A stretch of 43,118 nucleotides of DNA from a virus, in the IMG/VR virus record IMGVR_UViG_3300010885_005968, positions 1 through 43,118 of that record; one strand, 5' to 3'. Below, one piece after another: positions 32,903 to 41,019 of this stretch. The translations under genes and the position numbers were made by a program. The notes under the pieces were generated by a model. It saw nothing but the letters and a program-made list of their open reading frames with translations. It searched no databases and was not told where the DNA came from. Position 1 is the stretch's first letter; the number at the start of each line of letters is the position of its first letter.

Positions 32903-35310
32903 TGGCTTACAAAATACAATTTACTAACAATACTAACAATGCACCATTAGTAGTCAATGATAATACTATTAATACACAGACGAGTTTAGCATTTCCTGGC
33001 AGGAACGTTGTTGGATTCTCAACGATTATTGGTGAGGATTTTTTACACCTCCTAGAAAACTTTGCTGATTCAGCTTCTCCAAGCAATCCAGTTGAAGGTC
33101 AGTTATGGTACGATAATAGTGAAGGAAGCACACAGCTACGTATATATGATGGACTCAATTGGATCCCAGCAGGATCAGTTAATAAATCAACTAAAGCTCC
33201 AAATTCCGGTTCGGTTGGAGATTTGTGGATAGATACTTTACATCAACAATTATATCTATATTCTGGTACTAACTGGGTACTAGTTGGACCAACATTTAGT
33301 TCGGGTTTAAAAAGTGGATTACAAGTTGAAATTATTTTAGATTCGTTAGGAATTGAAAAAACAATCCTATCAACATATCTAAATGATCAGATTATTTCTA
33401 TATATTCTACGGCAGCATTTATACCAAAGACAACTATAAGTGGTTTTACTACTATTAAACCCGGAATAAACATTAGTACTAATAGTTTTTCTGATGGATC
33501 AATTGGTACTAAACTCTGGGGTACTGCCGAAAAAGCAGAATCATTAATTGTTAACGGTACCACAATATCAGCAGCAAGTTTTTTAAGATCAGATTCAGAA
33601 GGATTAACAACATATCCATTATCTGTTAAGACAGATACTGGTATCAGCGTTGGAACAGAAAATCAGCTTAAACTACAATTATCAGGTTCTGTAGGTACAC
33701 TTTATCATAGTACTTCTCAATCAGCTTTAGATTTAAAACTAAACATTAGTGGACAAGCAACTACTATTATGAGATTAGATGCAACAACCGGAAACGTTGG
33801 TATTAACAATTTAAATCCTCAAGCAAAATTAGATGTTGCCGGAACCGCAAAGATTAGTGGTGATGTGCATATTACTAGTGTAACAGACTCTCTCACATCA
33901 TCAACAGGCGCACTAATTGTTGATGGCGGAGTAACTATTCAAGGTAATGTTAATTTAAACAGCGACACATATAATTCAGGTACACTTTATCTAAATTACG
34001 GTGAAGGATTATCTCAGAGTGGAGGACCGTATCCAGGAATGATGCCAACTACAGATAGCAATATAGATTTAGGTGGCACTAATTCATCAATGGGATATTA
34101 TCCGTTTGGTACTATTTACGCCAACAAGTTTGTTGCTGCTAATCAGGGATCTTTTGTTGGTAATTTAACTGGTAATATTTCTGGAAATAGTATATCAACA
34201 ACTAGATTACAAGCAAGCACTCGATTTACTATGGACGGTGATGTTACTTCGTCAGGATTTAGTTTTGATGGTCTAACTGGCGGAACTGCTTATGCGATTG
34301 ACACAACAGTTGGAACTTTAGGATTTGTAAGCAAGACCGGTAGCGGACCTTATTTTGTTACTTTTGCTATCGTAATACAACCTGTTAAACCGCCTGTAGG
34401 AAATAGTTATATCGTATCTGGAAATAATAATCCATCTTACAATGGAAGTTATACAGCTACAGGAAGCACAACAACAACTATTACTCTACAATACAATACT
34501 AATCCAGGAGTATATGGTGCTGGAACTACAACAATAACTGCGGGAACTGGTCTAGTAAAAACATTTACTACAAAATTAGGTTCTGATTTGATTGCTTCAA
34601 AGGAAGAAGTAACCGATTCAAGTGATTCAGATGTATTGTTAATTTATAGACCAAGTGCTGGACTTAGGAAGACATCAAAACCAAATTTTGTAAAAACTCT
34701 ACCTCTAGTTCCAGTTGGGAGCATTTTTCCTTTTGCTGGACTGAGAGAAAAAGTCCCAACTGGATATCTCTTATGTGACGGTAGTGAGCAAGAACAAGCA
34801 AAATATTTAGATTTATTTTCTGTCATAGGATATACATACGGTGATCCTTTAAAATTAAAAGGTAGGTATAGCTTTAAAATTCCAGACCTTAGAGGTAGAT
34901 TTGCTTTAGGTCTAGATAATATGGACAACGGAAATACAGTTAGTACTATTAATGGTGCTCAAAAAACTATTACTACTCCAGCAAATGTTGTTACTGATCC
35001 CGCAGCAAAAACAATTGGAAATGTTAGCGGAAGCCAAACATATACTTTAGATATTAACAATGTACCGCCACACCAACATAAACTTGTTGGCGATAAAGGA
35101 ACTCAGTTTTATGCTCTAAATACAACTACAACTACACCAACAGACAGTGGTTCTAGTAAAAATTTAGGAGCTGCATCTTCGGGAGGTCAGCGTATTGATA
35201 GGACTGGAGATATATTATTTGGACCTACAGCAGCACAGCCGCTAACTGTTATGAATCCTTTTATGAGTATTAATTACATAATATATGCAGGAAAGGTTTA
35301 CACAACATAA
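32902..35310 (+). CDS. Tail fibre protein with phage tail-collar (gp12-like) C-terminus
   Basis: The 802-residue protein starts with a head domain shared by the next two genes: LLENFADSASPSNPVEGQLW, then GDLWIDTLHQQLYLYSGTNW and LVGP (about residues 50-135). A shaft-like middle includes GNVGINNLNPQAKLDVAG. Residues 474-550 are module copy 7. The C-terminus from about 604 (PVGSIFPFAG, VPTGYLLCDGSE) is the collar domain of short tail fibres such as T4 gp12. IPDLRGRFALG and PPHQHKL follow, the HQH (724-726) matching the metal-binding HxH pair of gp12. It is probably a receptor-binding fibre. Start and stop both form TAATG overlaps with neighbours. Confidence 0.85.
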   Translation: MAYKIQFTNNTNNAPLVVNDNTINTQTSLAFPGRNVVGFSTIIGEDFLHLLENFADSASPSNPVEGQLWYDNSEGSTQLRIYDGLNWIPAGSVNKSTKAPNSGSVGDLWIDTLHQQLYLYSGTNWVLVGPTFSSGLKSGLQVEIILDSLGIEKTILSTYLNDQIISIYSTAAFIPKTTISGFTTIKPGINISTNSFSDGSIGTKLWGTAEKAESLIVNGTTISAASFLRSDSEGLTTYPLSVKTDTGISVGTENQLKLQLSGSVGTLYHSTSQSALDLKLNISGQATTIMRLDATTGNVGINNLNPQAKLDVAGTAKISGDVHITSVTDSLTSSTGALIVDGGVTIQGNVNLNSDTYNSGTLYLNYGEGLSQSGGPYPGMMPTTDSNIDLGGTNSSMGYYPFGTIYANKFVAANQGSFVGNLTGNISGNSISTTRLQASTRFTMDGDVTSSGFSFDGLTGGTAYAIDTTVGTLGFVSKTGSGPYFVTFAIVIQPVKPPVGNSYIVSGNNNPSYNGSYTATGSTTTTITLQYNTNPGVYGAGTTTITAGTGLVKTFTTKLGSDLIASKEEVTDSSDSDVLLIYRPSAGLRKTSKPNFVKTLPLVPVGSIFPFAGLREKVPTGYLLCDGSEQEQAKYLDLFSVIGYTYGDPLKLKGRYSFKIPDLRGRFALGLDNMDNGNTVSTINGAQKTITTPANVVTDPAAKTIGNVSGSQTYTLDINNVPPHQHKLVGDKGTQFYALNTTTTTPTDSGSSKNLGAASSGGQRIDRTGDILFGPTAAQPLTVMNPFMSINYIIYAGKVYTT
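34321..34551 (+). repeat. Module copy 7, in the collar fibre (residues 474-550)
   Basis: Same module as in the giant protein: SKTGSGPYFVTFAI, YIVSGNNNPSYNGSY and TTTTITLQYNTNPGVYGAG. It lies between the fibre shaft and the collar domain. The DNA differs clearly from the other copies, so this is not a recent exact duplication. Confidence 0.8.
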
Positions 35311-36674
35311 TGGCATACACAATTAATTTAACAAATGGCGATACAAAAACTACTATTTTAGATGGAAGTATCAATAATTCAACAGATCTTACTTTAATAG
35401 GAAGAAATTACACCGGATTTGGTGAGGTACTTAATGAAAATTTAATTAAACTTCTAGAAAATTTTGCCAATAAAACTCCCCCAACTAAGCCGTTACTTGG
35501 ACAAATATGGTTTAATTCACTAACTTCAGCTATAGAAGTTTATACAACAATAGGATGGAGATCTGCATCCGGACCAATAGTCAGTGATACACAGCCGTTA
35601 AATCTTACTACTGGAGATTTTTGGATTGATAGTAGAGAAGATCAGTTATATTTTTATGATGGCACTAATTTAGTACTAGTTGGACCCACTTGGGGAAAAA
35701 GCCAAGGAGTTACCGGTCTTAAATCTGAAACAGTTTTTGATGAATTAGGCAATCCTAAATCAATACTAGTACAATATATAAACGATAATATATATTCGGT
35801 ATTATCTAATGCAGCGTTTACCCCATCTCCTGCTATAACAGGATTTACTTCAATACAGGTAGGTTTCCAGATTAGCAGTGCGTATAGTTCAAATTTCTAT
35901 GCTACTGTATCTAATTCTACAAAGTTTGATGGGCTTACTAGCGATCAGTTTATGAGATTGGATAGAAATCAAATTACAACTGGGTCTCTATCTATAATGA
36001 ACAACGGTGGATTAGTATTTGGTGCTAGGAGCATTGGTAATTTATATGTTCCGGAATCTACTAATAAAGTAGCTCTTAAAAATAATACAAATGGCGGAGT
36101 AGTGTCTCTGCAAACTACCGATAATTCTGGTAATATTAATGATGCAGTTTATGTAGACGGAACTCATAACCGAGTAGGAATATTTAACACTTCTCCAACT
36201 GTAGAATTAGAAATAACTGGTACTTCAAAAACTACTAATTTAACTGTAACTACTTCTGCTACAGTTGGCGGGTTAACGTTATCAACAAATTATATTTCTA
36301 GCGCATCAGACATACATTTATCACCGTCTGTAACAGGAAATATAGTTTTATCAAACACTCCTAAAATTACTGGATTAGCAGCTCCTACATCTGGCACAGA
36401 TGCAGCTAATAAAACTTATGTTGATAACAACATCAAATTATCAACACTATCTCTTACATTTATTGATAATGGCTACGAAGCTGATGTTACTGGAACTATT
36501 ATACTGTTATTAAATGATATTGCAAAACCTACCGAATATTATACTGGAAGACTAGCATACGTACACGTACAACACATTGATTTTACAAGTAGAGCAGTAA
36601 CAAGATCTCTCAAAAAATTCCAGATTAGTGGATCTGCGTGGCAATTCGTATCAAATTTAACTAGCAGTATATGA
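35310..36674 (+). CDS. Tail fibre protein, paralogue 2
   Basis: 454 residues. The head domain matches those of the flanking fibres: LTLIGRNYTGFGEVLNEN, LIKLLENFANKTPPTKPLLG, QIWFN, GDFWIDSREDQLYFYDGTN and LVGPTWG. The middle includes FDGLTSDQFMRLDRN and NRVGIFNTSPTVELEITG, a shaft motif common to tail fibres. TSGTDAANKTYVDNN (about 370-385) is another widespread fibre motif. The C-terminal 75 residues are distinct from the paralogues and may carry the tip. Its ATG overlaps the previous stop (TAATG). No chaperone-cleavage domain is seen. Confidence 0.8.
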   Translation: MAYTINLTNGDTKTTILDGSINNSTDLTLIGRNYTGFGEVLNENLIKLLENFANKTPPTKPLLGQIWFNSLTSAIEVYTTIGWRSASGPIVSDTQPLNLTTGDFWIDSREDQLYFYDGTNLVLVGPTWGKSQGVTGLKSETVFDELGNPKSILVQYINDNIYSVLSNAAFTPSPAITGFTSIQVGFQISSAYSSNFYATVSNSTKFDGLTSDQFMRLDRNQITTGSLSIMNNGGLVFGARSIGNLYVPESTNKVALKNNTNGGVVSLQTTDNSGNINDAVYVDGTHNRVGIFNTSPTVELEITGTSKTTNLTVTTSATVGGLTLSTNYISSASDIHLSPSVTGNIVLSNTPKITGLAAPTSGTDAANKTYVDNNIKLSTLSLTFIDNGYEADVTGTIILLLNDIAKPTEYYTGRLAYVHVQHIDFTSRAVTRSLKKFQISGSAWQFVSNLTSSI

Positions 36675-36680
36675 TAAATA
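36673..36680 (+). promoter_or_regulatory. Late promoter candidate before the third fibre gene
   Basis: GATAAATA fits the NATAAATA late pattern and lies 29 bases before the ATG at 36710, overlapping the stop region of the previous gene. The spacing leaves room for a start site and the CGGGAG ribosome binding site (36697-36702). This is one of the better-placed late elements in the window. Confidence 0.5.
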
Positions 36681-36709
36681 TCTTAAACATATGATTCGGG
36701 AGTCTTAGA

Positions 36710-38431
36710 ATGCCATATCAAATTACCCACTTTTCTGGTGTACCATTAGTAACTGTGGATGACGGCACCATCGATCAAACAACTGACCTTAGATTAGTCG
36801 GTAAAAATTATGCTGGATATGGTGCGATACAGAATGACAATTACGTTTATCTATTAGAAAATTTTGCAAATTCTACCAGCCCACCAAAGGCAATACCTGG
36901 ACAATTGTGGTATGATAACGGTACTAATAAGTTAAAATTCTATGATAAGAACCTTAATTGGAGGACAACAGGCGGCACTACTACATCAACTTCAGCTAGC
37001 CCTCCAACAGGGTTAACTGCTGGAGATCTTTGGTATACAACTGATAAAAAGCAGCTTTATGTATTCAATGCTGATCAAAGCACTACATTAATTGGACCAC
37101 AATCAGTAACTGGAGCTGGTCAAGCAGGTCTAGAAACTGTTAATGTTCTCGGAACTGATGCACTAACACATACTATAATTTTAGGTTATATTAACGGTGC
37201 CGTAGATTTTATAATGAGCGGAGACGCATTTACATTAAACAGCGTTTCTAATCCAATTTTAGGTTTCACTGATATTGCCCAAGGTATAACTTTAGTAGAT
37301 AGTGCTACTGGCATCACTACTAGTGGTTTTAGATTTAGAGGCACTGCTTCAAACGCAGAATCATTAAATGGTGTTTCAGGCAACAACTACGCCACTAAAA
37401 ATTCACCAACATTTACCGGAACAGCACATTTTCCAAATACAGGTTTAACAGTTGGTACTGACAGTAACGATCTATTAGTTTACATTGATACTGGTAATAA
37501 CAGACTAGCAACTATACAAAATCAAGTATCTTCTAAAATAGCATTTAAGGTTAAAGACACAACAAGTTCTACAGTAAGAATACCATTAGTACTTGATTCG
37601 ATGACTGTTGTTCCAGGTGTTGATTCTGTATACGATCTAGGAACTAGTTTATTAAAATGGAATAATGTTTGGGTTGGAACAGTACATTCAAACGATCTTT
37701 ATGGCACAGTACACGGAACACTAAGTGGTACAGCAGATAAATCTAATACTTTACTATTAAATGGCATCTACGTATCTGCTGTAGCAACTGCTACTGCTAA
37801 TACTATAATGGCAAGAGATAGTAATGCTAGTACAGCAGTAAACGTATTAACAGCATCAAATCTTAATGCTACTAATATTTCAGCTACAACAATAACAGCA
37901 ACTACTATAACTGGTACAGCAACTAAAGCAGATACATTAAAGTACGGAACTATCTATGTCTCAGCAACAGATACTGCTACTGTTAGTTCAATAGTAGCCA
38001 GAGATTCAAGCGGTAATTTTGCAGCTAATATTATAACTGGAACAGCAACTAGGGCAAAGTACGCTGACTTGGCGGAAAAATATATTGGAGATACAGATTA
38101 TGAGCCAGGCACAGTTGTAGTGTTTGGTGGCGAATTTGAAATTACTACAACCTCAACAGTTGGTGATACTAGAGTAGCTGGTGCTATATCAACAGCGCCA
38201 GCATATTTAATGAATGATGATTCAGACGGACTTCCGGTAGCATTGAGAGGTAAAATTCCAGTAAAAGTTATAGGTAAAGTTTCCAAAGGAGACTGTCTGA
38301 TTACAAGTAATGTTCCTGGTTATGCTATGGTTGCAGATTTAGATAACATATCAAAAGTTTCTATTTTTGCTAAAAGTTTAGAGGATAAGAATGATACTGA
38401 TTTAGGCACCATAATGGCAGTTGTATTATAA
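36710..38431 (+). CDS. Tail fibre protein, paralogue 3, with possible self-chaperone C-terminus
   Basis: 573 residues. The shared head domain reads DLRLVGKNYAGYGAIQND, LLENFANSTSPPKAIPGQLW, GDLWYTTDKKQLYVFN and LIGPQ. The shaft has YDLGTSLLKWNNVWVGT and two related stretches near 345-405 and 407-450 (GIYVSAVATAT / TIYVSATDTAT, each followed by I-x-ARDS). The C-terminal 120 residues (AKYADLAEKYIGDTDYEPGT, VVVFGGEFEI, VAGAISTAPAYLMN, KGDCLITS, PGYAMV) resemble the phage fibre C-terminal domain related to Peptidase_G2-type intramolecular chaperones. Self-cleavage is not shown. CGGGAG precedes the ATG and a late promoter candidate lies upstream. Confidence 0.8.
   Translation: MPYQITHFSGVPLVTVDDGTIDQTTDLRLVGKNYAGYGAIQNDNYVYLLENFANSTSPPKAIPGQLWYDNGTNKLKFYDKNLNWRTTGGTTTSTSASPPTGLTAGDLWYTTDKKQLYVFNADQSTTLIGPQSVTGAGQAGLETVNVLGTDALTHTIILGYINGAVDFIMSGDAFTLNSVSNPILGFTDIAQGITLVDSATGITTSGFRFRGTASNAESLNGVSGNNYATKNSPTFTGTAHFPNTGLTVGTDSNDLLVYIDTGNNRLATIQNQVSSKIAFKVKDTTSSTVRIPLVLDSMTVVPGVDSVYDLGTSLLKWNNVWVGTVHSNDLYGTVHGTLSGTADKSNTLLLNGIYVSAVATATANTIMARDSNASTAVNVLTASNLNATNISATTITATTITGTATKADTLKYGTIYVSATDTATVSSIVARDSSGNFAANIITGTATRAKYADLAEKYIGDTDYEPGTVVVFGGEFEITTTSTVGDTRVAGAISTAPAYLMNDDSDGLPVALRGKIPVKVIGKVSKGDCLITSNVPGYAMVADLDNISKVSIFAKSLEDKNDTDLGTIMAVVL
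37742..38059 (+). repeat. Two tandem shaft repeats in fibre paralogue 3
   Basis: Two units of about 55 residues each contain T-L-x-x-x-x-I-Y-V-S-A, a T-A-T block, I-x-ARDS, and a Thr/Ala-rich stretch ending in GTAT. The second begins near 37928. Such units are typical of elongating trimeric fibre shafts. Confidence 0.55.
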
Positions 38432-38453
38432 GATAGAAGTTGGAGATATTTAA

Positions 38454-39413
38454 ATGCCAGTAGTTGGTGATATTATAACTGCCGATAGTTATAACAGTTT
38501 ACAATCAGCTGTTTATAATATTTTAGGTGCAGGAACAGGACAGTTTGGATACGGTAAAAATTTAAACAGTATACCTGTTACTGCTGGTTCTGATATCTTA
38601 GCATCACAGTGGGCAAGTCTAAAGGTTGATATCTTAACTGCTGCATATCATCAAGGTACTGTATCAGTAGAAAATATACAAAATTTACCTACAGCCAATT
38701 TAAATAATGATTTCTATCTAACAAATGAAGATTATACATTTTTCCAACTTGCTATATCAACAATACAGGCTAATTCTTTTGCATTAGGAGCAGGTCAATA
38801 TAGTGATGAAAGTATGCTTACTCCAGCTGGCGGACCAGTAACTAGTGTTAGGACTACAAGTTGGGCAAATCTTAGTAAACCAACTGTATCTCATAATTTT
38901 ACAGTATCTTTTAATAATTCCGCGGATGCTAGATACTTTTTTAATGCAGGCGGATCTATACGTTTAACACCTAGCATAACTGGTAGCTCAAATACTAGTC
39001 AAAATAGGGCATGGACTCGTTTGCTTACTGCTATAGGAACCGTTATATTTGATCATAGCACTACTACTGCAAGTGCTGGATCTGGGTCTGCGATAGGATT
39101 TTATAATTTAACAACAACTCCAAAGACAGTTTTTACTGCCCAAGGATCAGGAAGTTATGCTGTTGCAGCATATGCATCATCTACATATGTAGTTAAAATG
39201 AGTTGTGATGTTGCAAATAATTCTAACGGTGGTGCTACTCAAATATTTGTAACTATCAATTTTAATGATAATCATACCAATGCTCATAGCATTAATTATA
39301 GTGATTCAGTAAATGGAACATTAACCTCTGCTGTAAATATTAGAAGAGCATCTGGATCCTATGTAAGTGTAGTTGCACCTAAAGGCACAAACACTACATT
39401 ACTAAGTGCTTAA
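38454..39413 (+). CDS. Tail-associated structural protein A
   Basis: 319 residues, function not known. The N-terminus (PVVGDIITADSYNSLQSAVY, ILGAGTGQFGYG) and the C-terminal part (VRTTSWANLSKPTVSHNFTV, ADARYFFNAGGSIRLTP, AIGFYNLTTT, SVNGTLTSA) recur in the following gene and in other marine T4-like phages within tail regions. Two domains are evident: an N-terminal helical part of about 75 residues and a beta-rich C-terminal domain of about 210. TTGGAG precedes the ATG. It is probably a fibre or fibre-accessory subunit. Confidence 0.7.
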   Translation: MPVVGDIITADSYNSLQSAVYNILGAGTGQFGYGKNLNSIPVTAGSDILASQWASLKVDILTAAYHQGTVSVENIQNLPTANLNNDFYLTNEDYTFFQLAISTIQANSFALGAGQYSDESMLTPAGGPVTSVRTTSWANLSKPTVSHNFTVSFNNSADARYFFNAGGSIRLTPSITGSSNTSQNRAWTRLLTAIGTVIFDHSTTTASAGSGSAIGFYNLTTTPKTVFTAQGSGSYAVAAYASSTYVVKMSCDVANNSNGGATQIFVTINFNDNHTNAHSINYSDSVNGTLTSAVNIRRASGSYVSVVAPKGTNTTLLSA

Positions 39414-39470
39414 TTTTTTAAGTATCGTCGATTTTTCTTTATGATAAATATGATAAGGGATTAATTTATA
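39414..39470 (+). promoter_or_regulatory. Spacer with late promoter candidate GATAAATA (39443-39450)
   Basis: The 57-base gap holds GATAAATA 20 bases before the next ATG, and AAGGGA (39455-39460) as ribosome binding site. A weak AT stem CTTAA/TTAAG with T loop spans the preceding stop (39409-39422), and a T-rich run follows. Together they could be a weak terminator followed by a new late start, but the stem is only five A/T-rich pairs. Confidence 0.45.
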
Positions 39471-40607
39471 ATGACGATAGCTGCTGGCTCAAAAATATTA
39501 GCAACTGATTATAACACTATACAATCAAATATAGTTAATATTATTGGTGCAGGTTCTGCTCAATCTGGATACGGATTAACATATTCTGCAACACCGGTTG
39601 CTGGATCAAATTATAGTAGCATAGCTCTTAGCAATGTTAAAATAACAGCAGCACATTGGGCTACTCTCAAAGCTGATATACTCTTAGCAGCGTATCACCA
39701 AGGTATAACTTCAAATACATCAATACTATCCTTAGTTGGTGCAAGTTTTACTGGTGTTATTTCTTCAACAACTTTAACTGTTTCGTCTGTAACTGGAACG
39801 ATTGCTATTGGTGATCCAGTATGGGGAGCTAATGTTACTCCAGGAACTTATATAACAGCCGGCAGTGGAACAACTTGGACTATAACCCCATCTCAAACTG
39901 CTGCATCTTCTGCTATGCGTTCGGGAGGAAATATACAAGCTGGTGATAGGATTACAGCAAAAGAAACAACTATTTTTCCAACTGCGGTTACGGCGATCAC
40001 TACAAATCAGTTTCTTAATGCTGAATATAGTGATGAATCATTTAGCCCAACACTCACAAACTCTAGGACAACTTCTTGGGGAAGCGCAGTAAATCCCACA
40101 GTGACCCATGCATTTACTATAGATTTTACTACAAGCGCCAATGCACGATATTATTTCAATTCTGGTGGTAATATACAAATGAGTGCTTCTAGATCAGGTG
40201 GCACAGTTTCTACACAGAATACTAATTGGTCAACTTTATTAAGTTCAATTGGTACTATATCTTTTAACTATAACAGTACTGTGCGTAGCGGAACTGGCGG
40301 TACGGGATCTTCAATTGGTTTTTATAATTTAACTACTACTAATCAAACAGTGTTTACTGGATCCGGTACGGGATCGTATTCTACTAATACGTATACAGTC
40401 TTAATGCGCTGCGATGTAGCATCAAACACTACTGGTACAGCTCGATACGTATATGTAACAATAAATTTTACCGATACACATAATAATACATTTAGTGATT
40501 CAGTTGATGGCACATTAACATCTACGATCGCACGACGCAGAGCAACTGGAACTCACGTCGTTGCTACTGCTCCAACAGCATCCAATACTACGTTGCTAAC
40601 AGCGTAA
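39471..40607 (+). CDS. Tail-associated structural protein B, paralogue of A with an inserted domain
   Basis: 378 residues. The N-terminus (AAGSKILATDYNTIQSNIVN, IIGAGSAQSGYG) and the C-terminal domain (SRTTSWGSAVNPTVTHAF, ANARYYFNSGGNIQMSAS, SIGFYNLTTT, SVDGTLTST) align with protein A along their length. The main difference is an insert at about residues 85-155: ASFTGVISSTTLTVSSV, AIGDPVWGANVTPGTYI and PSQTAASSAMRSGG. This matches a small module often seen in phage tail proteins (GxxVxGxGVxxGTxI ... SQTxAST). The pair is a tandem duplication with later domain gain. Function unknown. Confidence 0.72.
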   Translation: MTIAAGSKILATDYNTIQSNIVNIIGAGSAQSGYGLTYSATPVAGSNYSSIALSNVKITAAHWATLKADILLAAYHQGITSNTSILSLVGASFTGVISSTTLTVSSVTGTIAIGDPVWGANVTPGTYITAGSGTTWTITPSQTAASSAMRSGGNIQAGDRITAKETTIFPTAVTAITTNQFLNAEYSDESFSPTLTNSRTTSWGSAVNPTVTHAFTIDFTTSANARYYFNSGGNIQMSASRSGGTVSTQNTNWSTLLSSIGTISFNYNSTVRSGTGGTGSSIGFYNLTTTNQTVFTGSGTGSYSTNTYTVLMRCDVASNTTGTARYVYVTINFTDTHNNTFSDSVDGTLTSTIARRRATGTHVVATAPTASNTTLLTA

Positions 40608-40613
40608 CCAATA

Positions 40614-40661
40614 TCTCCTCTCTGTAATTTAGAATATTATAATTACTCTTATAAGAGGAGA
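40614..40661 (+). promoter_or_regulatory. Inverted repeat covering the ribosome binding site of the 116-aa gene
   Basis: TCTCCTCT (40614-40621) is complementary to AGAGGAGA (40654-40661), which contains the AGGAG ribosome binding site of the ATG at 40669. A competing perfect 12-base palindrome CTCTTATAAGAG (40646-40657) overlaps it. TATAAT (40638-40643) lies between the arms. Two alternative stems could hide or expose the ribosome binding site. Regulation is inferred from base pairing only. Confidence 0.45.
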
Positions 40662-40668
40662 ACGCCGT

Positions 40669-41019
40669 ATGGACGAACGTTTAAAAGCAGCACTCGATTC
40701 TGCTAACTTTATGATTACTTTCAGTAATCAAAGAGAATTGATTAAGCAAACATTTAAAGAGAATTGTCTTTATCACGAAGGCGGTCGTCGATTTACTATC
40801 AATAGAGAACTTATTAATTTCCTATCTACTTTACGATCTCGTGGACTAATTGAAGATGTAGTAATAATGGATGATATGGAAATGCCCTATATGATCAAAG
40901 ATGTAGAAAAATTCTTAGATAAGATTTTTGATATCTACATGGAAAGTTCAAACCAATATTATGTCAGTAACACGGAGCTTATGAAGAATAGATCAACAAA
41001 TAAGATAGTAGGACTATAA
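40669..41019 (+). CDS. Conserved hypothetical protein of marine T4-like phages
   Basis: 116 residues, mostly helical and charged. Features are DERLKAALDSANFMITFSNQ, INRELINFLSTL, IMDDMEMPYMIKDVEKFLD, KIFDIYMESSNQYY and a C-terminal KNRSTNKIVGL. Similar short proteins occur next to tail and glycosyltransferase-like genes in cyanophages, with no known function. AAGAGGAG is a strong ribosome binding site. The stop is followed directly by the ATG of the next gene (TAA-ATG). Confidence 0.75.
   Translation: MDERLKAALDSANFMITFSNQRELIKQTFKENCLYHEGGRRFTINRELINFLSTLRSRGLIEDVVIMDDMEMPYMIKDVEKFLDKIFDIYMESSNQYYVSNTELMKNRSTNKIVGL

Noticed and set aside
39409-39422. CTTAA/TTAAG hairpin as a strong terminator
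   Set aside because: The stem has only five mostly A/T pairs and overlaps the stop codon; kept only as a weak possibility in the spacer entry.
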